The position numbers were made by a program, and so were the translations under genes. From assembly GCA_023420435.1 (NCBI GenBank), contig JAEZWE010000065.1:1-10289 (forward strand): 10,289 bases of DNA. Direction: 5' to 3'. Of the stretch, positions 5,606-10,289 are shown piece by piece; the stretch's first letter is position 1; each line of letters starts with the position of its first letter. Under the pieces are notes generated by a model. The model saw only the letters and a program-made list of their open reading frames with translations, made no database searches and was not told where the DNA came from. This stretch comes from Bacteroidota bacterium. Lineage in GTDB: Bacteria > Bacteroidota > Bacteroidia > Flavobacteriales > Weeksellaceae.

Positions 5606-5632
5606 AAAAATCCTGAAAAATTCAGGATTTTT
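5606..5632 (-). terminator. Terminator of the beta-barrel gene 5652-6254
   Basis: A 12-base-pair stem (5606-5617 with 5621-5632) with a 3-base loop runs into a T-rich stretch on the - strand (TTTTTTTATTTC after the GGA), about 20 bases beyond the stop codon. Its AAAAATCCTGAA arm is nearly the same as that of the terminator at 4749-4782. Confidence 0.85.
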
Positions 5633-5651
5633 GTTAAAAATAGAATTACGA

Positions 5652-6254
5652 TTAGTTATTCACATTTTTCTTTTCTGTTTTACCGTTAAGAAAAACTGAA
5701 ATTCCTACAGAAGCGCCAAATCCATTAGTTTTGATTTTAATGTCTGAATTGTCGCTATTCTTAAGATCAGTTCCAAGATAGTTAACACCTAAATTGAAAG
5801 CAACTGCTTGATTTACAAAATAAGCAGCACCAATTCCAGCTCCATAAGTTAAACCATCAAATTTCACTTCAGTTCCAGCAGTCGTAGTATTATTAACTGC
5901 ATAACCAACACCTGCTTCAACATAAGGTTTTATATTTCCGTCAACAGTAAAGAAATAAGTGGCTTGTGGCATTACACTGAAAGTATTCGACTTGTCATCA
6001 TCCGTTTTAGAAGAATTAAATCCTAATCCTAAACCAATGGCTAAATTGTCAATTACAAAATAACTCGCTGCAGGATTTAGCGTAAAACTTGTCGTTCTGC
6101 TTTCAGCAACATTTGCTCCTTGAAATTCTACTTTAGTTTCTGTAGAGTTAAATCCTAATTCAGTTTTTCCGGAAACCATCCAAGTTCCTTTTGATGTTTG
6201 AGCATTCATCGCTCCAAAAAGTGCTAATGCACCAACTAAAAATAACTTTTTCAT
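5652..6254 (-). CDS. Outer-membrane beta-barrel protein
   Basis: This 200-residue exported protein has the signal peptide MKKLFLVGALALFGAMNAQ (1-19). The mature chain shows repeated amphipathic strands (for example NLAIGLGLGFNSS, YVEAGVGYAV, LTYGAGIGAAYFV), consistent with an eight-stranded barrel of the PF13505 (OMP_b-brl) type. The last barrel strand appears to be GASVGISVFL and is followed by a charged tail, NGKTEKKNVNN. That is unusual, because the BAM signal normally ends the chain with an aromatic residue. The gene has its own promoter element and terminator, so it is not in an operon with its neighbours. Function beyond an envelope barrel is not readable. Confidence 0.85.
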   Translation of the reverse strand: MKKLFLVGALALFGAMNAQTSKGTWMVSGKTELGFNSTETKVEFQGANVAESRTTSFTLNPAASYFVIDNLAIGLGLGFNSSKTDDDKSNTFSVMPQATYFFTVDGNIKPYVEAGVGYAVNNTTTAGTEVKFDGLTYGAGIGAAYFVNQAVAFNLGVNYLGTDLKNSDNSDIKIKTNGFGASVGISVFLNGKTEKKNVNN

Positions 6255-6272
6255 TTTTTTTAAATTACACTA

Positions 6273-6280
6273 CAAAGGTA
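6273..6280 (-). promoter_or_regulatory. -7 promoter element for the beta-barrel gene 5652-6254
   Basis: The - strand reads TACCTTTG, an exact match to TAnnTTTG, 18 bases upstream of the ATG at 6254. Its upstream edge touches the first copy of the direct repeat described at 6279-6323. Confidence 0.55.
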
Positions 6281-6323
6281 ATGAGATAATGGTTTGATGT
6301 TGCTATAAGACCTAATGAGATAA
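6279..6323 (-). repeat. Pair of 11-base direct repeats upstream of a beta-barrel promoter
   Basis: TAATGAGATAA (TTATCTCATTA on the coding strand) occurs exactly at 6279-6289 and 6313-6323, a 34-base period, or about three helical turns. Both copies lie directly upstream of the -7 element at 6273-6280, placing them where an activator or repressor would bind. This is a candidate operator pair. The binding protein is unknown. Confidence 0.45.
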
Positions 6324-6336
6324 ATCAGTATTACGC

Positions 6337-6364
6337 AAAAAAAACCGCCTTAAAAAAGGCGGTT
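6337..6364 (-). terminator. Terminator of the beta-barrel gene 6386-6907
   Basis: A GC-rich 9-base-pair stem (AACCGCCTT 6343-6351 with AAGGCGGTT 6356-6364) and a 4-base loop are followed by eight T residues on the - strand (bases 6344-6337). It lies 21 bases past the stop codon and is the clearest terminator in the window. Confidence 0.92.
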
Positions 6365-6385
6365 GAAATATTTTGTGAAAGGATA

Positions 6386-6907
6386 TTAGTTTCCTCCTAA
6401 ATGGAATCTGTATCCTAGGTTGATTGCGCTTGCATTCCAACCATCCACGCTAACTCCTTGGTAACCTAACCAAAGCGATCCGCTTTCGCCTAAATTGTAC
6501 ATTACTTTTGGCTGATACATAAATCCTCCATCACTGTTTCCGTTAGCAAACATGAAAGCATATCCTAAATCTGCACCAATTCCGAAATTGTCAGAAATAT
6601 TATACTCACCAACCGCTACAACTGGAATCATGCTCAAAGTCTCGTTTTTAACAGTAACACTTGTTCCCATGATATTGTAAGTTTGTTCTTTTCCTAACCA
6701 AGCTTGGTAACCTGAACCAATACCTAAGTTGAAACCATCACCTACAGACCAAAGGTAGTTAGCATCCAAACCAAGTTTGAAGCTATATCCATCTCCAGCA
6801 TCTCCAACTGGCAGACCAACATTAGCTCCTAAATTGAAGCCAGATTGAGCGTTCATAGAAACTGCTCCAAAAAGTGCGAAAGCACCTGCTAATAATAATT
6901 TTTTCAT
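6386..6907 (-). CDS. Small outer-membrane beta-barrel protein
   Basis: This 173-residue exported protein has a signal peptide of about 21 residues (MKKLLLAGAFALFGAVSMNA then Q). The mature part begins SGFNLGANVGLPVGDAGDG and continues with alternating strands such as FKLGLDANYLW, FNLGIGSGYQAWLG and FGIGADLGYAFMF, ending NLGYRFHLGGN. This is consistent with a small eight-stranded barrel. Its signal peptide matches those of the two downstream barrel genes, even at DNA level (GCTCCAAAAAGTGC on the + strand in two of them), suggesting a shared origin by duplication or repeated exchange. It has the best-supported promoter of the set, at 6941-6971. No specific ligand is evident. Confidence 0.85.
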   Translation of the reverse strand: MKKLLLAGAFALFGAVSMNAQSGFNLGANVGLPVGDAGDGYSFKLGLDANYLWSVGDGFNLGIGSGYQAWLGKEQTYNIMGTSVTVKNETLSMIPVVAVGEYNISDNFGIGADLGYAFMFANGNSDGGFMYQPKVMYNLGESGSLWLGYQGVSVDGWNASAINLGYRFHLGGN

Positions 6908-6940
6908 GATTAAATGAATTTAATTGATTAATTCTTAATG

Positions 6941-6971
6941 CAAATGTAAAATTATTTTTTTAATTAACAAC
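6941..6971 (-). promoter_or_regulatory. Bacteroidota-type promoter of the beta-barrel gene 6386-6907
   Basis: On the - strand, GTTG (6971-6968) is followed after 19 bases by TACATTTG (6948-6941). This fits the TTTG-N19-TAnnTTTG pattern of the major Bacteroidota sigma factor. The -7 element ends 33 bases before the ATG at 6907. The region between the halves is almost entirely A and T. Confidence 0.65.
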
Positions 6972-7053
6972 TTTTTAACAAATTTTTTCATAAAATTTTC
7001 ATAATCAGTTATTAATAGGTTAATTTTTCATAAATTAAACCTTAATGTGGAAA

Positions 7054-7062
7054 TGTGGATAA
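7054..7062 (-). promoter_or_regulatory. Perfect DnaA box directly after the phoH stop codon
   Basis: The - strand reads TTATCCACA, the consensus DnaA box, starting at the base next to the phoH TAG stop (7065-7063). It is followed by a weaker half-like copy (ATTTCCACA, 7 of 9 matches). It may be a DnaA-binding site in the phoH 3' region; chance is not excluded. Confidence 0.45.
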
Positions 7063-8022
7063 CTATTCCTCTCTCTGTCTTTTTTCCTCTTTTCCGTAAG
7101 CATTAATAATCTTTCTCACCACAGGATGCCTTACCACATCTTCTTCTGTAAGATGAACGAATCCAATTTCATGTACATCTTTCAAAATTCGCATCGCTTC
7201 TTTTAATCCGGATTTTTGCTTTAAAGGCAAATCCACCTGACTTGGATCTCCAGTAATAATAAATTTGGCATTCATTCCCATTCTTGTTAAAAACATTTTC
7301 ATTTGGGAATGGGTCGTATTTTGCGCTTCATCTAAAATCACAAAAGCTTCGTCCAAAGTTCTTCCTCTCATAAAAGCTAAAGGTGCAACTTCAATTACTT
7401 TTTTCTCGATAAAACCTTCTAATTTTTCGTGCGGAATCATATCGCGTAAAGCATCATAAAGAGGCTGTAAGTAAGGATCCATTTTTTCTTTTAAATCTCC
7501 GGGAAGAAATCCTAAACTTTCCCCTGCTTCTACAGCGGGTCTTGTTAAGATAATTCTTTTCACTTCCTTATCACGTAAAGCTCTTGCCGCTAAAGCCACA
7601 GAAGTATAGGTTTTTCCAGTTCCTGCAGGACCAATAGCAAAAACCATATCCTTTTTCTCTGTTTCTTTTACCAGCTTTTTAAGATTGGTGGTTTTGGCTT
7701 TAATGACTTTTCCGTTGACGCCTTTTACAATAATATCCTGGTCGAAAACCAGTTGTTTTTCGGTTTCATTTTTAATATTCAAAATATTTTCAACGTCTTT
7801 TAAAGTAATAGAATTGTTTTCTGAAATAAAAGAAACAATATCCTGCAATTTTTTCTTCAGAACATCTAAGGTTTCCTGATTTCCCATGGCAAAAACCTGA
7901 GCATCTCTCCCTGTAATTTTTAAAGTAGGAAAAGTAGATTTTATTAAATTAAAAAATTGATTGTTTACGCCGTAAAAAGTTTTGGTATCAATACCTTCCA
8001 GTTCATAATTCAGTTCAAACAT
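7063..8022 (-). CDS. phoH: PhoH-family ATPase (PhoH-like protein)
   Basis: This 319-residue cytoplasmic P-loop ATPase of the PhoH family (PF02562) is related to helicase domains and often linked to RNA metabolism or stress; its exact role is not settled. Residues 1-110 form the N-terminal part with a KH-like look (ITGRDAQVF near 36-44). Walker A is G131-PAGTGK-T138 and Walker B is FVILDE (227-232) followed by AQN. ITGDPSQVDLP (256-266) is the family sensor motif, and RPAVEAGESLGFLPGDL is a PhoH hallmark. The length is normal for Bacteroidota. The start at 8022 is the first plausible ATG after the promoter 8053-8082. The gene diverges from the SAM hydroxide adenosyltransferase gene. No clear terminator follows. 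Confidence 0.96.
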   Translation of the reverse strand: MFELNYELEGIDTKTFYGVNNQFFNLIKSTFPTLKITGRDAQVFAMGNQETLDVLKKKLQDIVSFISENNSITLKDVENILNIKNETEKQLVFDQDIIVKGVNGKVIKAKTTNLKKLVKETEKKDMVFAIGPAGTGKTYTSVALAARALRDKEVKRIILTRPAVEAGESLGFLPGDLKEKMDPYLQPLYDALRDMIPHEKLEGFIEKKVIEVAPLAFMRGRTLDEAFVILDEAQNTTHSQMKMFLTRMGMNAKFIITGDPSQVDLPLKQKSGLKEAMRILKDVHEIGFVHLTEEDVVRHPVVRKIINAYGKEEKRQREE

Positions 8023-8049
8023 CCAGTAGAATTTGTTGTAATTTATATT

Positions 8050-8063
8050 TTCTAAATTTAGAA
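8050..8063. promoter_or_regulatory. 14-base perfect palindrome at the phoH promoter
   Basis: TTCTAAATTTAGAA is a perfect 14-base palindrome covering the proposed phoH -7 element (8053-8060), 28 bases upstream of the ATG. Its position fits an operator for a dimeric regulator, but AT-only centres of this kind also occur by chance. Confidence 0.35.
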
Positions 8064-8082
8064 TATATTTTCAGAACTCAAA
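8053..8082 (-). promoter_or_regulatory. Candidate phoH promoter
   Basis: On the - strand, TTTG (8082-8079) is followed after 18 bases by TAAATTTA (8060-8053). This is close to TTTG-N19-TAnnTTTG, with the final G replaced by A. It ends 30 bases before the phoH ATG. The -7 half lies inside a palindrome. Confidence 0.5.
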
Positions 8083-8089
8083 ACAATAC

Positions 8090-8098
8090 TTATCCACA
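8090..8098 (+). promoter_or_regulatory. Perfect DnaA box between the divergent phoH and DUF62 promoters
   Basis: TTATCCACA matches the DnaA box consensus at all nine bases. It lies just upstream of the proposed phoH -33 element (8079-8082) and about 27 bases upstream of the -7 element of the divergent gene (8125-8132), so one bound protein could affect both promoters. Confidence 0.5.
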
Positions 8099-8124
8099 TT
8101 CCTCATAAAAAAATCTATTTTTCT

Positions 8125-8132
8125 TATTTTTG
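8125..8132 (+). promoter_or_regulatory. -7 promoter element for the SAM hydroxide adenosyltransferase gene
   Basis: TATTTTTG fully matches TAnnTTTG and ends 28 bases before the ATG at 8161. No TTG is present at the usual -33 distance. Confidence 0.5.
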
Positions 8133-8160
8133 CTGAACCAAATTCCCGCAAACATTTCCC

Positions 8161-8988
8161 ATGTCAATTATTACCCTTACCTCAGATTACGGAACTACAG
8201 ATCATCGTGTTGCTGCGATAAAAGGTAAAATTCTGTCCCAAAATTCTGATTCAAAAATTGTTGACATTACGCATGATATCCACGCTTACAATCTTGCTCA
8301 AACTGCCTATATTCTGGGAAACAGCTATCATTTTTTTCCCGCAGGAAGTGTTCATATTATTTGTGTGGACAGTTTTTTCAGAAAAGATCGAAGATGTATT
8401 CTTTACAAAGCCAATGAACACTATTTTATTGCGGCAGACAATGGCGTTTTAAGTCTTATTTTTCATGAAATAAAACCGGAAGCTATTTACGAAATTACCT
8501 TTAATAATCGTTTTGATGATGAAGTCAATTTTACAGCCATCGATATTTTTGTTCCTTCAGCGGTACATTTAATTAATGGAGGTTTACCTGAAGTGATCGG
8601 TAGAAAAATAAAATCTGCAAAACAGCTTTCTTCGCCAAAACCCTCAACAACTGAACAAACGATGATTGGCGAAGTAATGTACATCGACAATTTTGGAAAT
8701 GTCGTTACTAATATAAGCCAGAAGCTGTTTGATGAACACATGAAAGGATTTGACCATTTTGAAATAAAATTTCGATCCACCACCATTAATAAAATTTTCT
8801 CCAAATACACCGATGTAGTTACCGACTGGAACCTTGAAAATGAATTTCACGGACATAAAGCTGCCATCTTCAACGAATCCGGAATGCTGGAACTAACGAT
8901 TTATAAAGGAAATAAACATAATGGTGCCAAAACACTTTTCGGATTAAGCTTTGGAGACAGTATTTTGATAGAGTTCTTTAAAGACTAA
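8161..8988 (+). CDS. SAM hydroxide adenosyltransferase (DUF62 family)
   Basis: This 275-residue cytoplasmic enzyme belongs to the DUF62/SAM hydrolase family (PF01887), which splits S-adenosylmethionine with water into adenosine and methionine and is related to fluorinases. Family marks in order are ITLTSDYG at the N-terminus (D9), DITHDI (35-40), HIICVDSFF (65-73), IAADNGVL (90-97), DIFVPSAVHLINGG with H136, and the C-terminal IDNFGNVVTNI. D70, R77/R78 and H136 appear to be the Asp-Arg-His triad that positions the water. The loop that is often VDPGVGT in other members is VDSFFRKDR here, a variant around the active site. Length is normal for the family. The gene is divergent from phoH and has its own -7 element. 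Physiological role in Bacteroidota is unclear. Confidence 0.9.
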   Translation: MSIITLTSDYGTTDHRVAAIKGKILSQNSDSKIVDITHDIHAYNLAQTAYILGNSYHFFPAGSVHIICVDSFFRKDRRCILYKANEHYFIAADNGVLSLIFHEIKPEAIYEITFNNRFDDEVNFTAIDIFVPSAVHLINGGLPEVIGRKIKSAKQLSSPKPSTTEQTMIGEVMYIDNFGNVVTNISQKLFDEHMKGFDHFEIKFRSTTINKIFSKYTDVVTDWNLENEFHGHKAAIFNESGMLELTIYKGNKHNGAKTLFGLSFGDSILIEFFKD

Positions 8989-9021
8989 TTGAAGAATTCA
9001 CAAAAAAAAGCAAAAAAATTA

Positions 9022-9029
9022 TATATTTG
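9022..9029 (+). promoter_or_regulatory. -7 promoter element for the E2 subunit gene
   Basis: TATATTTG is an exact TAnnTTTG match ending 20 bases before the ATG at 9050. The leader after it contains AAATCTA twice in tandem and is almost pure A/T, the usual unstructured leader in Bacteroidota. No -33 element is evident. Confidence 0.55.
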
Positions 9030-9049
9030 TAAAAATCTAAAATCTAAAA

Positions 9050-10289
9050 ATGGCAGAATATAAATTATTACTTCCAAGTATGGGAGAAGGTGTGATGGAA
9101 GCTACCGTTATCAGCTGGTTATTCAATGAAGGAGATACGGTGAAAGAAGACGATTCGGTGGTTGAAATTGCTACCGATAAAGTGGATTCTGATGTTCCGA
9201 CACCAGTTTCGGGGAAAATTGTAAAAATTCTGAAACAAAAAGATGAAGTCGCAAAAGTTGGAGAAGCTATTGCTATTTTAGAAATTGCCGGAGAAGGTGA
9301 AGTAATCGCAGAACAGACTCAAGAACCTAAAACCGCTGAAGAAGTAAAAACAGAAATTCCGCAACCAACTAAAGCGGATATTCAAGAACTGGAAAAGCCA
9401 TTGCAAAATCAACCTTCTGCAGAATTTTCCGGAGATTTATATTTATCTCCACTGGTAAAATCGATTGCTCAACAAGAAAATATTTCAGAAACAGAATTAA
9501 AATCCATCAAAGGAAGCGGTTTAGAAGGTAGAATTACCAAAGAAGACATTCTTGCTTTCGTTTCAAAAAGAAGTCCTGTTCCACAAAACGTGCTCGCAAC
9601 AACAACTCCTGTTGCAGCATCTCCTGCTCCACAATCTGCTCCAACTCCAGTTCCAGTAACCGTTAATGATGGCGACGAAATTATTCAGATGGACCGGGTT
9701 CGGAAAATTATTGCAGATGCGATGGTAAATTCTAAAAGAATTTCTCCGCACGTCACTTCATTCATAGAAACGGATGTTACCAATGTGGTAAAATGGAGAG
9801 CTAAAAACAAAGCCATTTTTGAAAAAAGAGAGAACGAAAAGCTTACTTTCATGCCAATTTTTGTAAAAGCGGTGGTAAAAGCAATTCAAGATTATCCTTT
9901 GATTAATGTTTCAGTAGATGGCGATAAAATTATAAAGAAGAAAAACATCAATATTGGAATGGCCACTGCTTTACCCGATGGAAATTTAATTGTTCCGGTG
10001 ATTAAAAATGCCGATCAACTTTCACTTTCAGGTTTAGCAAAAGCCATTAATGATTTGGCTTATAGAGCAAGAAACAAAAAATTAAAACCGGAAGATACCC
10101 AAGGTGCTACTTATACGATTTCCAATGTCGGAAGTTTTGCCAATTTGATGGGAACACCAATTATTCCACAACCTCAGGTCGCCATTTTAGCGATTGGAGC
10201 AATTGTAAAAAAACCTGCTGTTGTAGAAACTCCGGAAGGTGATATGATTGGAATTCGCCAATTGATGTTTATGTCACACTCTTACGATC
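9050..10289 (+). CDS. 2-oxo acid dehydrogenase E2 subunit (dihydrolipoyl acyltransferase), 3' end cut by window
   Basis: This is the core acyltransferase of a 2-oxo acid dehydrogenase complex, passing an acyl group from E1 via a lipoyl arm to CoA. From the ATG at 9050 the frame stays open for 413 codons to the window edge. The lipoyl domain (about 1-80) carries the modified lysine in EIATDK44VDSDV. A Glu/Lys linker, the E1/E3-binding domain (about 131-171, LYLSPLVKSIA...GSGLEGRITKEDI), a Pro/Ala-rich linker (about 173-206) and the catalytic domain follow. The catalytic domain shows TISNVGSF and the final readable residues SHSYD, where DHRxxDG should begin, so the catalytic His and Asp are just outside. 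The single lipoyl domain fits branched-chain (Bkd) or 2-oxoglutarate (OdhB) types. I favour branched-chain, but this is not decided. Confidence 0.95.
   Translation, partial: MAEYKLLLPSMGEGVMEATVISWLFNEGDTVKEDDSVVEIATDKVDSDVPTPVSGKIVKILKQKDEVAKVGEAIAILEIAGEGEVIAEQTQEPKTAEEVKTEIPQPTKADIQELEKPLQNQPSAEFSGDLYLSPLVKSIAQQENISETELKSIKGSGLEGRITKEDILAFVSKRSPVPQNVLATTTPVAASPAPQSAPTPVPVTVNDGDEIIQMDRVRKIIADAMVNSKRISPHVTSFIETDVTNVVKWRAKNKAIFEKRENEKLTFMPIFVKAVVKAIQDYPLINVSVDGDKIIKKKNINIGMATALPDGNLIVPVIKNADQLSLSGLAKAINDLAYRARNKKLKPEDTQGATYTISNVGSFANLMGTPIIPQPQVAILAIGAIVKKPAVVETPEGDMIGIRQLMFMSHSYD

Noticed and set aside
7018..7041. Imperfect AT-rich hairpin downstream of phoH
   Set aside because: The stem has a bulge, is nearly all A/T and lacks a following T tract on the - strand, so I do not call it the phoH terminator.
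7054..8098. Replication origin suggested by two DnaA boxes
   Set aside because: Two boxes about 1 kb apart on opposite strands, without a box cluster, an AT-rich unwinding element beside them, or dnaA/dnaN/gidA neighbours, do not make an origin.
8486..8856. Two - strand frames inside the DUF62 gene
   Set aside because: They overlap a well-supported family member, and nothing in their sequences resembles a real protein.
9563..9751. Open frame on the - strand, rich in Cys, Trp and Arg
   Set aside because: It lies inside the E2 gene opposite the Pro/Ala linker. The odd composition comes from complementing GCA/CCA-type codons.

Overview
The window looks like chromosomal DNA of a flavobacterium (Bacteroidota), most likely of the Chryseobacterium/Kaistella group (Weeksellaceae). 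Four things point there: AT-rich sequence with A-rich leaders and no Shine-Dalgarno sequences; repeated matches to the Bacteroidota -7 promoter element TAnnTTTG; short exported proteins with MKKLLL...NAQ signal peptides; and a class A2 beta-lactamase of the kind found in this group. The genus is an inference. I see no tRNA, rRNA, CRISPR array, transposase or phage gene, and no clear shift in composition.

Left part, + strand (208-4410). The genes are a Gfo/Idh/MocA oxidoreductase, a class A beta-lactamase only 7 bases downstream, a 3-hydroxybutyryl-CoA dehydrogenase, and a polytopic membrane protein resembling GT-C glycosyltransferases. They could form one transcription unit, because no terminator is visible between them. 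Just before the membrane protein is a 25-base perfect dyad lying inside a 15-codon leucine-rich reading frame whose stop overlaps the next start. A divergent gene, possibly protein-L-isoaspartate methyltransferase, starts at base 51 and runs off the left edge. A long-looped inverted repeat fills the gap between the two. A separate promoter then drives a very acidic 80-residue protein (4448-4690), which ends at a strong terminator.

Middle, - strand (4749-8022). Three small outer-membrane beta-barrel proteins with near-identical signal peptides lie in tandem, each with its own -7 element and terminator, so they are separate units rather than an operon. Upstream of them is phoH, which encodes a PhoH-family ATPase.

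Right part, + strand (8161-end). A SAM hydroxide adenosyltransferase (DUF62) gene diverges from phoH. It is followed by the E2 subunit of a 2-oxo acid dehydrogenase complex, cut by the window edge exactly at its DHR active-site motif. Perfect DnaA boxes (TTATCCACA) sit in the phoH/DUF62 divergent promoter region and immediately after the phoH stop codon.

Most of the window is ordinary core-genome content. No complete new defence or mobile system is visible. The observations most worth checking are the leader-frame/hairpin before the membrane protein, the DnaA boxes flanking phoH, the inverted repeat at the left edge, and the unassigned acidic and membrane proteins.
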